This document shows positions 18,254 through 29,306 of a stretch of 64,000 nt of DNA, piece by piece (within the stretch, counting starts at the first letter, position 1; every line of letters starts with the position of its first letter). The notes below the pieces were generated by a model that saw only the letters and a program-made list of their open reading frames with translations, did not search any database and was not told where the DNA came from. Made by a program: the position numbers and the translations under genes. This DNA comes from Litorilituus lipolyticus. Lineage in GTDB: Bacteria; Pseudomonadota; Gammaproteobacteria; Enterobacterales; Alteromonadaceae. The stretch lies in the NCBI RefSeq assembly GCF_006439335.1, contig NZ_SAWY01000027.1:1-64000 (forward strand), given 5' to 3'.

Positions 18254-20728
18254 ATGATAATTAAAAAAATAGCCTTCGCTGTCTTATTAGGTGCGCTGGG
18301 AAGTCAAGTTCAAGCAGCTCAAGATTTTCAAGTTGAAGATATTGAGGTCAAAGGCCTACAACGTGTCGCATTAGGTGCTGCTCTTACACATATCCCATTT
18401 AATGTGGGAGATTCACTCAATGAATTTCGAATTTCTCAATCGATAAAATCGCTATATAAGTCTGGCCATTTTAATGATATTCGAGTGTATCGAGATGGTA
18501 ATCGTTTAGTCTATCGTGTACGAGAACGAGAAACGATTAGCGAAATACTTTTTGAAGGCAACAGCGACTTAAAAGACGAGCAATTAACTGAAAGCCTTGA
18601 TGGCAGTAATATCCGTGTTGGTGAAACACTCGATAGAACAGTTATTTCAGGCATCGAAATGGGCCTAGAAGATTTTTATCACAGTGTTGGTAAATATAAT
18701 GCTAACGTTACCAGTAAGATTACCCATTTACCTCGTAACCGAGTTAATCTTGAGTTTACCTTTGAAGAAGGTGATGCAGCAGCTATTAAGCAAATTAATA
18801 TTGTAGGTAATGAAATCTTTTCTGATGCTGAATTACTAGATCGTATCGAACTCACATTTGATTCGCCATGGTGGAATTTCATGGCGCAAGATAGGTATCA
18901 AAAGCAAACCCTGCAAGGGGATATGGAAACTATCAATAGTTACTACTTAGACCGTGGTTACTTACGTTTTAAAGTAGACTCCACCCAGGTCTCTATGACA
19001 CCAGATAAGCAAGGAGTGTATATTGCGCTAAATGTCACTGAAGGTGAAACCTATTCAGTCAGTGGTGTTGATTTTGTTGGCGATATGGCAGGCTTTGAAT
19101 CAACTATTAAAGCAATTAACCCATTGCAAGCGGGTGAGCTTTATAATGGTGCAGAAGTAACCTATACCGAAGAAGTTATCAGTAAATTCTTGGGCAGATA
19201 TGGTTATGCTTACCCGAAAGTTGTCACTATCCCTGAAATCAACGATGAAGACCATACCGTTAAACTTAATATATCGATTGATCCTGGTAAGCGAGTATAC
19301 GTAAATAAAGTAAGTTTTTCAGGTAACCATGTTACATCAGAAGGTGTATTGCGGCGCGAGATGAGACAGCTAGAAGGAGCTTGGTTGTCAAATAGTATGG
19401 TCGAACACTCTAAATCGCGTTTATCTCGATTACCTTACCTAGAAAGTGTTGAATTTGAAACGAAGCAAATTCCTGGTGAAGATGATTTAGTCGATATAGA
19501 TTTTACGGTTAAAGAGCAGCCTTCTGGCTCATTTACTGCGGGTATTGGTTATGGCTCACAGACAAAACTTAGCTTAAATGCGGGTATTCAGCAGAATAAC
19601 TTTTTAGGCACAGGTAATGTATTAGGCTTTAACGTTAATACAAATACATATTCAAAAAGTGTTAATGTTTCTTATACTGACCCATATTTTACTGTTGATG
19701 CGGTTTCCCTAGGTGGGCAAGTCTACTTCAATGAGTATGATGCTGGCCGTGCCAATATGGTTGAGTATAATAATAAAACCTTTGGTCTAGGGCTTAACTG
19801 GGGCTTCCCAGTCAATGAGTATTTACGTGTTAATTTTGGTATAGGTTGGAAGTACAACCAGATTTCGCAATTACAAGCTTATGAGCAAATTCAGCAATTT
19901 TATGACATATATGCTGACCCAACAGATCCTGATGGTCAGTTAGACTTTAAAACCTTAGATTTAAATGTTGGCTTATCTCGTTCTACGTTAAACCGAGGTA
20001 CCTTCCCAACGTCAGGTTCACAGCAATCTTTGACCTATAAAATGACGTCGCCAAAGTCTGACCTGCAATACTTCAAATTGAATTTTGATAGTAAATATTA
20101 CTTCCCGTTAACAAGGGATCAAAAGTGGTCAGTATTAACCCGTTTACAATTAGGTTATGCTAATGGCTACGGTACCGTAAATGGTCATGATCAATTATTA
20201 CCGTTCTGGGAGAACTTTAGAGCAGGTGGTGCTGATACACTACGTGGTTTTGAGAATAATACCGTTGGTCCTCGTGCAATCTATCGTTACCCTTCACAAA
20301 TACCTGGAACGCCTGACCCAACAGGTGGCAGTACTGGTTGTTGTTTAGGGCCTGATCATGATGCTATTTCAGTATCGCCAAAATCTGTCGGTGGTAATGC
20401 CATTGCTCTTGCGGGTATTGAGCTTATTGTGCCAACACCATTTTTAGATGAGAGCTATGCCAACAGTGTAAGAACAAGTCTTTTTGTTGATATAGGTAAT
20501 GTTGTAGATACTGAGTTTAACTTAGATAATTACAGCGACTTGGATCCGAATGAATATGACAAGATAGATGACTTTTCAGACTTCAGACGTTATAGAAGCT
20601 CGGCAGGTTTATCTATTCAATGGATCTCTCCTATGGGACCAATGATTTTTAGCTTTGCTAAGGCTATAAAAGAAGTAGAGGATGATGATACTTCCTTCTT
20701 TAGCTTTAACATTGGTAAAACTTTCTAA
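18254..20728 (+). CDS. bamA: Outer membrane protein assembly factor BamA
   Basis: Central subunit of the BAM complex, which inserts beta-barrel proteins into the outer membrane. A signal peptide ending near Ala21-Ala22 is followed by five POTRA domains (about 25-425) and a 16-strand barrel. The LRGF motif of loop 6 is in 'GGADTLRGFENNTVGP', and the protein ends in Phe ('FNIGKTF') as expected for a barrel. Length 824 (E. coli 810). The loop 6 region contains two adjacent cysteines ('STGCCLGPDHD'), where E. coli has two cysteines some ten residues apart. Confidence 0.97.
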   Translation: MIIKKIAFAVLLGALGSQVQAAQDFQVEDIEVKGLQRVALGAALTHIPFNVGDSLNEFRISQSIKSLYKSGHFNDIRVYRDGNRLVYRVRERETISEILFEGNSDLKDEQLTESLDGSNIRVGETLDRTVISGIEMGLEDFYHSVGKYNANVTSKITHLPRNRVNLEFTFEEGDAAAIKQINIVGNEIFSDAELLDRIELTFDSPWWNFMAQDRYQKQTLQGDMETINSYYLDRGYLRFKVDSTQVSMTPDKQGVYIALNVTEGETYSVSGVDFVGDMAGFESTIKAINPLQAGELYNGAEVTYTEEVISKFLGRYGYAYPKVVTIPEINDEDHTVKLNISIDPGKRVYVNKVSFSGNHVTSEGVLRREMRQLEGAWLSNSMVEHSKSRLSRLPYLESVEFETKQIPGEDDLVDIDFTVKEQPSGSFTAGIGYGSQTKLSLNAGIQQNNFLGTGNVLGFNVNTNTYSKSVNVSYTDPYFTVDAVSLGGQVYFNEYDAGRANMVEYNNKTFGLGLNWGFPVNEYLRVNFGIGWKYNQISQLQAYEQIQQFYDIYADPTDPDGQLDFKTLDLNVGLSRSTLNRGTFPTSGSQQSLTYKMTSPKSDLQYFKLNFDSKYYFPLTRDQKWSVLTRLQLGYANGYGTVNGHDQLLPFWENFRAGGADTLRGFENNTVGPRAIYRYPSQIPGTPDPTGGSTGCCLGPDHDAISVSPKSVGGNAIALAGIELIVPTPFLDESYANSVRTSLFVDIGNVVDTEFNLDNYSDLDPNEYDKIDDFSDFRRYRSSAGLSIQWISPMGPMIFSFAKAIKEVEDDDTSFFSFNIGKTF

Positions 20729-20811
20729 CATAAATAATAAAATGAGTAACAGTTAATCTGATAAAGTGTTACTTACTAATAAAATGAATAAAATATTAAG
20801 AGGAAAAGAAA

Positions 20812-21330
20812 TTGAAACAGTTTATTAAATCAATGGTAATGACGACAGCAGCTTCAGGTATGTTATTAGCAAGTTCTGCAATGGCTGCTGATCAATCAAT
20901 TGCCGTGGTTAATTTTCAAGAAGTGATGGGTAAAATCCCACAGACAGCAGCGTTAATGCAGTCTCTTGAAGCAGAATTTAAAGATGAGAAAGCGGTTATT
21001 ACTCAACTTGAAAAAGACATTAAATACTACCAAGAAAAGAAAAAGCGTGACGGTGCTTTAATGAGCGCTAAAGAAAAAGAAGAGTTAGATAAAAAATTGG
21101 CGACTCTTTTTCAAGATTACCAAGTAAAGGGCAAAGCATTACAAGAAAAAGCTGGTCAACGCCAAAATGAAGAAACGAATAAAATCATCGCATTAGTACG
21201 TCAAGCAGTAGACAATATTGCAGCTAAGAACAAATATGACTTAGTGTTATCTCAACAAGCCGTTGTTTTTGCAAAGCCTGATTTAAGCATTACTGACAAA
21301 GTTGTAGAACAAGTAAGTAAGCTTAAATAA
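20812..21330 (+). CDS. skp: Periplasmic chaperone Skp (OmpH)
   Basis: Trimeric jellyfish-shaped chaperone that carries unfolded outer membrane proteins across the periplasm to BAM. A signal peptide ends at about residue 25 ('SSAMAAD'), followed by a beta strand 'SIAVVNFQEVMGKIP', a long charged coiled coil (about 45-125) and a C-terminal strand. Length 172. TTG start with AGGAAAAG upstream. It lies between bamA and lpxD, as in most gammaproteobacteria. Confidence 0.94.
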   Translation: MKQFIKSMVMTTAASGMLLASSAMAADQSIAVVNFQEVMGKIPQTAALMQSLEAEFKDEKAVITQLEKDIKYYQEKKKRDGALMSAKEKEELDKKLATLFQDYQVKGKALQEKAGQRQNEETNKIIALVRQAVDNIAAKNKYDLVLSQQAVVFAKPDLSITDKVVEQVSKLK

Positions 21331-21368
21331 TTACGTATTGTAATACACCATAGAGAATTGCTTATTTT

Positions 21369-22427
21369 ATGAGTTATACCATAGCAGAAATAGCCAAGGT
21401 CATTGATGCACAGATTGTGATCCCTGCTTCACTTCAAGAGAGTCAGGATTTCTATCATCAATGTTCAATCCACTCAATGGCAACGCTTGCCAATGCAGGA
21501 GAGGGGCAACTTGCTTTCTTGGCTAATAGTAAATATCGTCAGCAGTTAGCTGATACCTCTGCCACAGCAGTTATTATTTCTTCTGAGGCTGTAGATAATT
21601 GTCAAGTAGTGGCTTTAGTTATGGATAACCCTTACATGGGGTATGCCAAAGCCGCAAATTTACTTAATACGACACCAGCCTCTGCTTCTGGGGTTCATAG
21701 TTCAGCAATAATAGATGCTTCAGCAACATTAGGTCAAAATGTAAGTGTTGGTGCCAACACGGTCATTGAGTCAGGTGTTATCTTAGCTGACAATGTAACT
21801 ATTGGTGCAGGTTGCTTTATTGGCAAGAATGCAATTATTGGGCAGTCAACACAATTGTGGTCCAACATAAGTGTTTATCATGATGTTCAAATAGGTGAGC
21901 ATTGTTTGATTCAAGCAAACACAGTTATTGGCTCAGATGGATTTGGCTATGCACCCGTTTCAGGGCAATACAAATGGCACAAAATACCTCAGCTAGGTAG
22001 TGTCATCATTGGTAACCACGTTGAAATTGGTGCCAGTACGACGATTGATAGAGGTGCCCTCGACAATACTGAGATTAGAGATGGCGCTATCTTAGATAAC
22101 CAAATACAAATCGCTCACAATGTCATTGTTGGCGAGAATACAGCAATGGCAGCATGTAGCGTTATTGCTGGAAGTACTGTTGTCGGCAAAAGCTGTACTC
22201 TTGCTGGTCTTGTTGGTGTTAACGGACATATCAATATAACTGATAATGTTGTGTTCACAGGCATGGCGATGGTAACAAAAGATATTTCACAACCTGGTGT
22301 ATACTCTTCAGGGATGCCAGCGGCTCCTAATAAAGAGTGGAATCGGACAAATGCTCGTGTTAAGCGTCTTGATAGTTTAACTAAACGAGTAAAAGAGCTA
22401 GAACAGCAAATTAAAGAATTGGAATAA
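21369..22427 (+). CDS. lpxD: UDP-3-O-(3-hydroxyacyl)glucosamine N-acyltransferase
   Basis: Third step of lipid A synthesis: transfers a hydroxyacyl chain from ACP to the amino group of the UDP-glucosamine intermediate. An N-terminal uridine-binding domain (about 1-105) is followed by a hexapeptide-repeat beta helix (about 108-310) with the catalytic histidine in 'IQIAHNVIVGENTAM', and a C-terminal helix that starts at 'RVKRLDSLTKRVKELEQQ'. Length 352 (E. coli 341). Confidence 0.96.
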   Translation: MSYTIAEIAKVIDAQIVIPASLQESQDFYHQCSIHSMATLANAGEGQLAFLANSKYRQQLADTSATAVIISSEAVDNCQVVALVMDNPYMGYAKAANLLNTTPASASGVHSSAIIDASATLGQNVSVGANTVIESGVILADNVTIGAGCFIGKNAIIGQSTQLWSNISVYHDVQIGEHCLIQANTVIGSDGFGYAPVSGQYKWHKIPQLGSVIIGNHVEIGASTTIDRGALDNTEIRDGAILDNQIQIAHNVIVGENTAMAACSVIAGSTVVGKSCTLAGLVGVNGHINITDNVVFTGMAMVTKDISQPGVYSSGMPAAPNKEWNRTNARVKRLDSLTKRVKELEQQIKELE

Positions 22428-22531
22428 GTTAGTTACTAATAATTAAAACAAAACTGACTCATTAATTAACGCACATACATCACTTAAGCTTTATTATATT
22501 GGCAAAGTGATTGTTAAAAAGGAATAGTCAT

Positions 22532-22984
22532 TTGGATACCGTAAAAAAACCAATCGACCTTAATGAAATTAAAACACTTATCCCACATAGATACCCTATG
22601 TTGTTAGTAGATAAAGTTGTTGATCATGAACCGGGTAAATCACTACATGCCATTAAAAATGTAACTATTAATGAGCCCATCTTTACAGGTCACTTCCCTG
22701 AAGCGGCTATTTTTCCTGGTGTGCTTATTTTAGAGGCTTTAGCACAAGCAACGGGTATTTTAGGCTTTAAAAGTAGTGAAGTGAGAGATGAAAATGAAAT
22801 GTATCTTTTTGCTTCAATTGACAATGCTAAATTCAAGAAGCCTGTGTTACCAGGCGATACTATGAATTTACATGTTGAATTTATTAAAGAACGACGTGGT
22901 ATGTGGAAGTTTTATGGTGAAGCTATTGTTGATGGTAAAGTAGTTTGTAGTGCCGATTTAATGTGTGCGCGAAAAGCGCTTTAG
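22532..22984 (+). CDS. fabZ: 3-hydroxyacyl-ACP dehydratase FabZ
   Basis: Removes water from 3-hydroxyacyl-ACP in fatty acid elongation and competes with LpxA for the same substrate. Hot-dog fold: '[14 protein letters not shown]' near residue 14 and the active-site block '[20 protein letters not shown]' with catalytic His and Glu. I chose the TTG at 22532, not the in-frame TTG at 22511, because AAAGGA lies at the right distance and the length (150) then fits E. coli (151). It lies between lpxD and lpxA as usual. Confidence 0.95.
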   Translation: MDTVKKPIDLNEIKTLIPHRYPMLLVDKVVDHEPGKSLHAIKNVTINEPIFTGHFPEAAIFPGVLILEALAQATGILGFKSSEVRDENEMYLFASIDNAKFKKPVLPGDTMNLHVEFIKERRGMWKFYGEAIVDGKVVCSADLMCARKAL

Positions 22985-23022
22985 TCATAACATAACAGAA
23001 TTTTAATATAAGGTAGTACTAT

Positions 23023-23793
23023 ATGATTCACCCACAAGCTATTATTGAGCCAGGTGCGGTAATTGGTAAAAACGTATCAATTGGTCCTTGGACATATATT
23101 GCTAGTGAAGTGGTTATTGGTGATGACTGTGAAATTAGTTCACATGTTGTCATTAATGGGCCAACTCGTCTTGGTAAAGGAAACCGTATTTTTCAATTTG
23201 CCAGTATTGGTGAAGACTGCCAAGATTTAAAGTATGCAGGTGAAATTACCGAGTTAGTCATTGGAGATAATAATATCTTCCGTGAATCTTGTACTATTCA
23301 TCGAGGCACAGCACAGGATAATGCTCTTACCCAAATAGGGAGCAACAATTTATTTATGGCCTATGCTCATGTAGCTCATGACTGTATGGTTGGTAATAAT
23401 TGTATTATGGCAAATAATGCTTCAATAGCAGGGCATGTGCATGTTGGTAATCATGTAATTATTGGTGGTATGGCGGGTGTTCATCAGTTTTGTCATATTG
23501 GCGATCATAGTTTTGTTGCTGCAAATGCATTAGTGCTTAAAGATATTCCTGCTTATGTCATGGCATCTGGTCAGCCTGCAAAGCCTTTTGGCTTAAATAG
23601 TGAAGGGTTAAAACGACGTGGATTTGAACGTGATACTATTATGGCTATCAAACGTGCTTATAAAAGTGTTTACCGAAAAAATCTCTCTGTTGAAGAAGCG
23701 TTAGCACAAATTAGCAGCCAAAATGAAGCCTCTGAAGAATTAGATATTTTTACTTCTTCAATTAAACAATCAACTCGCGGTATTATTCGATAA
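23023..23793 (+). CDS. lpxA: UDP-N-acetylglucosamine 3-O-acyltransferase
   Basis: First step of lipid A synthesis. A beta helix of hexapeptide repeats (about 1-190), with the catalytic histidine in 'MAYAHVAHDC' near residue 125, and a C-terminal helical domain. 'IHPQAIIEPGAVIGKNV' at the start and 'GGMAGVHQFCHIGD' near 147 are typical. Length 256 (E. coli 262). It lies 38 bp after fabZ and is followed by a terminator-like hairpin before lpxB. Confidence 0.97.
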   Translation: MIHPQAIIEPGAVIGKNVSIGPWTYIASEVVIGDDCEISSHVVINGPTRLGKGNRIFQFASIGEDCQDLKYAGEITELVIGDNNIFRESCTIHRGTAQDNALTQIGSNNLFMAYAHVAHDCMVGNNCIMANNASIAGHVHVGNHVIIGGMAGVHQFCHIGDHSFVAANALVLKDIPAYVMASGQPAKPFGLNSEGLKRRGFERDTIMAIKRAYKSVYRKNLSVEEALAQISSQNEASEELDIFTSSIKQSTRGIIR

Positions 23794-23830
23794 TTGCATC
23801 ATTAGGTTAAAGTATACTAAGAGTTTCTGA

Positions 23831-23857
23831 CAGCGCTATATAGCGCTGTTATTTTTT
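23831..23857 (+). terminator. Terminator-like hairpin between lpxA and lpxB
   Basis: A perfect inverted repeat, CAGCGCTA and TAGCGCTG around TA, is followed by TTATTTTTT. It fits the rho-independent form but lies in the middle of the lipid A operon, 15 bp before the lpxB start. It may be a partial terminator that lowers lpxB-rnhB-dnaE transcription. Confidence 0.65.
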
Positions 23858-23871
23858 CAAGTGAATTTACC

Positions 23872-25083
23872 GTGAATCAATCAACATTATCAAATCAAGA
23901 AAAGCAAACCAGTGAAACTTTTACGCCAACCTTTGCTATTGTCGTAGGAGAGCACTCAGGTGATACCTTAGGTGCAGGCTTGATGGTTGCCTTAAGAGGG
24001 CAATATCCCAATGCTAAGTTTATTGGTATTGGTGGCCCTAAAATGCTGGCACTCGGCTTTCAAAGCCTATTTGATATGGAAGAGCTTGCTGTAATGGGCA
24101 TTGTTGAAGTGTTAGGACGTATCAGGCGCTTATTATATGTAAGAAAATCACTGACCCAATACTTTACTGAAAATATCCCTGATGTTTTCATTGGCATTGA
24201 CGCTCCAGATTTTAATATTGGATTAGAGGCAAGGTTAAAAGCAAAAGCTATTAAAACCGTACATTATGTCAGTCCATCAGTTTGGGCTTGGCGTGAAAAA
24301 AGAGTCTTTACCATCGCAAAAGCGACTGATATGGTTTTATCGTTATTGCCATTTGAAAAAGCTTTTTATGATAAGCACCAAGTGCCTTGTACGTTTGTTG
24401 GTCACCCCCTTGCTGATGATATCCCTATGGAAAGTGATAAAGTCTCTGCTCGAAATGAACTTGGTTTAGCACTTGATAACAAAGTCTTAGCATTAATGCC
24501 GGGCAGTAGAGGAGGTGAGTTATCACGCTTGCTTGCCCCCTTTTTATTATGTGCTGAACAACTATATAAAGAGGATAGCTCACTTACTTTTGTCGCCCCA
24601 ATGATAAGTGAAAAACGCGCAGAACAATTTAATGCCTTGAAAAGTGAGCTGGCGCCTAATCTACCTGTTAATGTCATTATTAATCAAACTCAAACGGTAA
24701 TGGCCGCAAGTGATTGTTTATTAACTGCTTCAGGTACTGTGACCCTTGAGGCGGCTTTAATTAAAAGACCAATGGTTATTTGCTATAAGTTCAGCCCGAT
24801 AACCTATTTATTGGCTAAGTGGTTAGTTAAATTACAGTGGTTTTCTTTGCCTAATTTGCTGGCGAATAAATCTTTAGTGCCAGAGCTTTTGCAAGATGAA
24901 GTCTGTTTAGAAAAAATGTTTCCGCTAGTTAAAGAAAGGTTATATCAAGATCAGTCAGACCTGAATGAAAGCTTTAAAGCTATTCATCAACAACTTCGTT
25001 GTAATGCAAGTGAGCAAGCAGCCAAAGCCATTGTTCAGTTAATGCCAAAGGTCTCGTTAGAGGACAATCATGACAAAGACTAA
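23872..25083 (+). CDS. lpxB: Lipid-A-disaccharide synthase
   Basis: Joins UDP-diacylglucosamine and lipid X to the lipid A disaccharide at the inner membrane. GT19-type glycosyltransferase: '[15 protein letters not shown]' near residue 23, '[14 protein letters not shown]' near 132, '[14 protein letters not shown]' near 206 and '[11 protein letters not shown]' near 287. Length 403, longer than E. coli (382), mainly through an N-terminal extension. GTG start. It overlaps rnhB by 14 bp. Confidence 0.96.
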   Translation: MNQSTLSNQEKQTSETFTPTFAIVVGEHSGDTLGAGLMVALRGQYPNAKFIGIGGPKMLALGFQSLFDMEELAVMGIVEVLGRIRRLLYVRKSLTQYFTENIPDVFIGIDAPDFNIGLEARLKAKAIKTVHYVSPSVWAWREKRVFTIAKATDMVLSLLPFEKAFYDKHQVPCTFVGHPLADDIPMESDKVSARNELGLALDNKVLALMPGSRGGELSRLLAPFLLCAEQLYKEDSSLTFVAPMISEKRAEQFNALKSELAPNLPVNVIINQTQTVMAASDCLLTASGTVTLEAALIKRPMVICYKFSPITYLLAKWLVKLQWFSLPNLLANKSLVPELLQDEVCLEKMFPLVKERLYQDQSDLNESFKAIHQQLRCNASEQAAKAIVQLMPKVSLEDNHDKD

Positions 25084-25696
25084 AGAACTCCCTGAATTTC
25101 AGTATCCTATTGCCTATTGTATCGCAGGTGTTGATGAAGTCGGACGAGGACCGTTGGTCGGTGATGTTGTAACAGCCGCAGTTATTTTGGATAGCGATAA
25201 TCCAATAGAAGGTTTGATGGACTCTAAAAAACTATCTGAAAAGAAACGTGAAATATTAGCTGAGCAGATAAAAGAGCATGCAATCGCTTGGGCAATTGGT
25301 CGAGCAACGCCAGAAGAGATAGACACCCTAAATATTTTGCATGCTACCATGTTAGCTATGCAACGTGCAGTGCAATCACTGGCGGTTGAACCTGATTTTG
25401 TTCTAGTGGATGGTAATAGATGTCCCACATTTATCGGCAGCCACGGTGAGTTATCAAGTGAAGCGGTTGTTAAAGGTGATGCGAGAGTTGCAGAAATAAG
25501 TGCAGCATCGATATTAGCTAAAGTAGCACGTGATCATGATATGATAGCTCTTGATAAAGAATATCCTGAGTACGGTTTTGCTAAGCATAAAGGTTACCCT
25601 ACGAAAGCCCATTTAGAAAAAATAATTGAGCATGGTGTATTAGATAATTACCGCCAAAGCTTTAAGCCTGTTGCTAAGGTGCTAGCAAATGACTGA
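25070..25696 (+). CDS. rnhB: Ribonuclease HII
   Basis: Cuts the RNA strand of RNA-DNA hybrids and removes misincorporated ribonucleotides. The catalytic motif '[15 protein letters not shown]' lies near residue 19, with further acidic residues in '[13 protein letters not shown]' and '[19 protein letters not shown]'. Length 208 (E. coli 198). The start lies inside the lpxB end and its own end overlaps dnaE by 8 bp, so lpxB-rnhB-dnaE are translationally coupled. Confidence 0.97.
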   Translation: MTKTKELPEFQYPIAYCIAGVDEVGRGPLVGDVVTAAVILDSDNPIEGLMDSKKLSEKKREILAEQIKEHAIAWAIGRATPEEIDTLNILHATMLAMQRAVQSLAVEPDFVLVDGNRCPTFIGSHGELSSEAVVKGDARVAEISAASILAKVARDHDMIALDKEYPEYGFAKHKGYPTKAHLEKIIEHGVLDNYRQSFKPVAKVLAND

Positions 25697-28600
25697 TACG
25701 GATCTTGAACATAACTTGGAATCACAATCCCCGCCGGCATTTGTCCACTTAAGAGTACATAGTGATTTCTCAATGTGCGATGGACTGAAAAAAGTTAAGC
25801 CTATTGTTGCTAAAGCATCAGAATATAAAATGCCCGCTTTGGCAATAACTGATCAAACAAACCTTTGTGGTTTAGTAAAGTTTTATCATGCAACCCACGG
25901 CGCTGGTATTAAACCTATTATAGGCTGTGATTTTTGGGTACAAAGTGAAGAGTTAGGAGATGAGCTTTCTCGTCTAGTCGTATTAAGTACTAGCAATGTT
26001 GGTTATAAAAATTTAACTGAATTAATCTCTAAAGCTTATCTTCGCGGTCATGTTCAAAATAGAGCGGTCATTGATAAAAACTGGCTGGTGGAGTTTAAAG
26101 AAGGGCTAATATTACTCTCTGGAGGCAGAGAAGGTGATATTGGTAAAGCCTTGATTAAAGGTAATCAAAAGCTTGCTGAGCAAATGGTTACTTTTTATCA
26201 GCAACATTTCGATGACTGCTACTTTTTAGAGTTAATTCGTACTGGGAGAACTGATGAAGAGAATTACCTTCATTTAGCTGTTGATTTTGCTGAGCAGTTT
26301 CAATTACCTGTTGTTGCAACCAATGAAGTGGTTTTTCTTTCACCTGATGATTTTGATGCTCATGAAATTCGTGTGGCAATTCATGATGGTTATACTCTTG
26401 ATGATAAGCGCAGACCTAAGCGCTATAGCAAGCAACAATACTTACGCAGCGAAGAAGAAATGTGTGAGTTGTTTAGTGATATTCCTGAAGCGCTCGCTAA
26501 CTCAGTAGAGATTGCTAAACGTTGTAATGTTACGGTAACCCTTGGTGAATATGTTCTGCCAGATTTCCCGACCGAGGGACTGGAAATTAATGATTATTTT
26601 ATTAAAGTTTCAGAAGAGGGCTTACAAGAGCGCTTAGAGCATCTGTTTGATACTAGTGCAGAAAACTTTGCTGAAATACGTAAACCTTACGATGACCGAT
26701 TAGCTGTTGAACTAGAGGTTGTTAATAATATGGGTTTCCCTGGCTACTTCCTTATCGTTATGGAATTTATTCAGTGGAGTAAAGACAATAATATTCCTGT
26801 AGGTCCAGGTCGTGGATCTGGTGCGGGCTCTCTTATTGCGTACGCACTTAAAATAACCGATTTAGATCCTCTAGAGTTTGATTTACTTTTCGAGCGCTTC
26901 TTAAACCCTGAACGTGTATCTATGCCAGATTTCGATGTTGATTTCTGTATGGATAGACGAGATGAAGTTATTGATCATACAGCTGAATTATATGGTCGTG
27001 ATGCTGTATCACAAATTATTACCTTTGGTACCATGGCTGCGAAAGCAGTGATTCGTGATGTTGGGCGTGTATTAGGTCATCCTTATGGTTTTGTTGATCG
27101 CATTTCAAAATTGATACCTCCCACACCGGGCATGACTTTAGATAAAGCGTTTGAAGAAGAGCCGAAGTTACCTGAAGTCTATGCGCAAGATAGTGAAGTA
27201 AAAGACTTGATAGATATGTGTCGTATATTAGAAGGTACGACACGAAATGCTGGTAAGCATGCTGGTGGTGTTGTTATATCACCCACCACAATTACTGATT
27301 TTGCCCCACTGTATTGTGATGAAGAGGGTAATAACCCAGTTACCCAATTTGATAAAAACGATGTTGAAGATGCAGGTTTAGTTAAGTTTGATTTCTTAGG
27401 TTTACGTACCTTAACCATTTTGCAGTGGGCTATTGAAATCGCTGATGAAAAACTGCTTAAAGCTGGTAAGAATCCAATCGATATTGCTGCTATTCCACTC
27501 GATGATAAAGCTTCTTTTAAACTTTTGCTGGCATCACAAACCACAGCGGTATTCCAGCTTGAATCCAGTGGTATGAAGTCATTAATTGATAAGCTAAAAC
27601 CCGATTGTTTTGAAGATATTATCGCACTGGTGGCCTTATTTAGACCAGGTCCTTTGCAATCAGGTATGGTTGATAACTTCATCGAACGTAAACATGGCCG
27701 TGAAGAAATAAGTTACCCAGACTCAACTTGGCAACATGAAGACTTAAAGCCGGTATTAGAGCCAACATACGGTATTATTTTGTATCAAGAGCAAGTAATG
27801 CAAATTGCACAAGTACTTGCTGGTTATTCCCTCGGTGGAGCGGACATGCTTCGTCGAGCCATGGGTAAGAAAAAACCTGAAGAAATGGCTAAACAGCGTG
27901 CAGGCTTTGAGCAAGGAGCGGTTGACCGTGGTGTAGACGGCGAGCTAGCAATGAAAATTTTCGATTTAGTTGAAAAATTCGCTGGCTATGGTTTTAACAA
28001 ATCTCACTCTGCTGCTTATGCGCTAGTTTCATATCAAACATTATGGATGAAAGCACACTTTCCTGCGCCCTTTATGGCTGCGGTAATGTCTGCAGATATG
28101 GATAATACCGATAAAATTGTTACCTTAGTTGATGAATGTAGCAATATGGAACTTGATTTACTGCCACCAGATGTTAATGCTGGACAATATAAATTTACGG
28201 TAAATGATGATAATCAAATTGTTTATGGTATTGGTGCGGTTAAAGGCGTAGGTGAGGGTCCTATTGAGGCCATCATTGCCGCGCGAGAAGAAGGCGGACC
28301 ATTCCTCGATTTATTCGATTTTTGTGCGCGTTTAGATTTAAAGAAAACTAATAAACGTGTGTTAGAGCGTTTGATAAAATCTGGCGCAATGGATAATTTA
28401 GGGCCGCACCGTGCAGCCATGTTTGAAAGCTTACCCGAAGCAATCAAAGCGGCCGAGCAACATGCAAAAGCGCAAGCACTTGGGCAAAATGACTTATTTG
28501 GTTTAATTAACGAAGAGCCGGAAGATACCCGTCAAGCATTTAAAGAAGTCAAAGAATGGCCAGAAGAGCAATGGCTTGATGGAGAAAAAGAAACGTTAGG

Positions 28601-29207
28601 CTTATATTTAACGGGTCACCCAATTAATCGTTATCTTAATGAAATTAAAAAGTATGCTTCAGGTCGGTTAGTGTCAATGCAGCCAACAGGTCGAGATAGG
28701 CAAGCTGTTGCCGTTGGTTTAGTGATTGGCGTCAGAGTGTTAGTGAATAAAAGAGGCCGTCGTTGGGCACTTGTTACTCTTGATGATAAGAGCGCTCGCA
28801 TGGATGTTCGCTTATTTCCTGATGATTATGATACCTTTGCAGAACTGCTAGTAAATGATGCAATTTTGGTCTGTAGTGGACAGGTCAGCTTTGATGATTA
28901 TTCTGGTGGTAATACAATGACGGCTCGGGATATAATGACCATCACTGACGCTAGGGAAAATTACGTTAGTTCGCTTGATGTTATCATTGATAATGAAGTG
29001 GTTGATGAGCAGTTTATTGAACAGTTTGAGCAAGTATTGACACCTCATAAAGAGGGGACTTGTCCTGTTCGAGTATTCTATCGCCGAAAAGAAGCATCAG
29101 CTATGCTGGAACTGGGTGTCCAGTGGCGAGTTACGCCAGCAGATATGTTATTATACGAATTAAAAGCATTGTTGGGTGAGGAAAGTGTCACCTTGCAATT
29201 TAAATAA
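25689..29207 (+). CDS. dnaE: DNA polymerase III alpha subunit
   Basis: Catalytic subunit of the replicative polymerase. N-terminal PHP domain ('[19 protein letters not shown]'), palm with catalytic aspartates in '[15 protein letters not shown]' near residue 415, fingers, tandem helix-hairpin-helix, and an OB domain near 1000-1075 followed by the tau-binding tail. Length 1172 (E. coli 1160), so a DnaE1-type enzyme. It lies directly behind rnhB and 99 bp before accA, as in E. coli. Confidence 0.98.
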   Translation: MTDTDLEHNLESQSPPAFVHLRVHSDFSMCDGLKKVKPIVAKASEYKMPALAITDQTNLCGLVKFYHATHGAGIKPIIGCDFWVQSEELGDELSRLVVLSTSNVGYKNLTELISKAYLRGHVQNRAVIDKNWLVEFKEGLILLSGGREGDIGKALIKGNQKLAEQMVTFYQQHFDDCYFLELIRTGRTDEENYLHLAVDFAEQFQLPVVATNEVVFLSPDDFDAHEIRVAIHDGYTLDDKRRPKRYSKQQYLRSEEEMCELFSDIPEALANSVEIAKRCNVTVTLGEYVLPDFPTEGLEINDYFIKVSEEGLQERLEHLFDTSAENFAEIRKPYDDRLAVELEVVNNMGFPGYFLIVMEFIQWSKDNNIPVGPGRGSGAGSLIAYALKITDLDPLEFDLLFERFLNPERVSMPDFDVDFCMDRRDEVIDHTAELYGRDAVSQIITFGTMAAKAVIRDVGRVLGHPYGFVDRISKLIPPTPGMTLDKAFEEEPKLPEVYAQDSEVKDLIDMCRILEGTTRNAGKHAGGVVISPTTITDFAPLYCDEEGNNPVTQFDKNDVEDAGLVKFDFLGLRTLTILQWAIEIADEKLLKAGKNPIDIAAIPLDDKASFKLLLASQTTAVFQLESSGMKSLIDKLKPDCFEDIIALVALFRPGPLQSGMVDNFIERKHGREEISYPDSTWQHEDLKPVLEPTYGIILYQEQVMQIAQVLAGYSLGGADMLRRAMGKKKPEEMAKQRAGFEQGAVDRGVDGELAMKIFDLVEKFAGYGFNKSHSAAYALVSYQTLWMKAHFPAPFMAAVMSADMDNTDKIVTLVDECSNMELDLLPPDVNAGQYKFTVNDDNQIVYGIGAVKGVGEGPIEAIIAAREEGGPFLDLFDFCARLDLKKTNKRVLERLIKSGAMDNLGPHRAAMFESLPEAIKAAEQHAKAQALGQNDLFGLINEEPEDTRQAFKEVKEWPEEQWLDGEKETLGLYLTGHPINRYLNEIKKYASGRLVSMQPTGRDRQAVAVGLVIGVRVLVNKRGRRWALVTLDDKSARMDVRLFPDDYDTFAELLVNDAILVCSGQVSFDDYSGGNTMTARDIMTITDARENYVSSLDVIIDNEVVDEQFIEQFEQVLTPHKEGTCPVRVFYRRKEASAMLELGVQWRVTPADMLLYELKALLGEESVTLQFK

Positions 29208-29306
29208 TTAAGCTATTACTGTTAATTATTTAGCAGTAAAGTATCACGATTAAACAGTACCGTTTTTGTAGCGCTACTTAATATTTATATAGGTAAAAGT
29301 AAGCAT

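Noticed and set aside
25114..25428. Minus-strand frame opposite rnhB, and similar ones opposite dnaE, accA and lpxB
   Set aside because: Antisense shadows of well-supported conserved genes.
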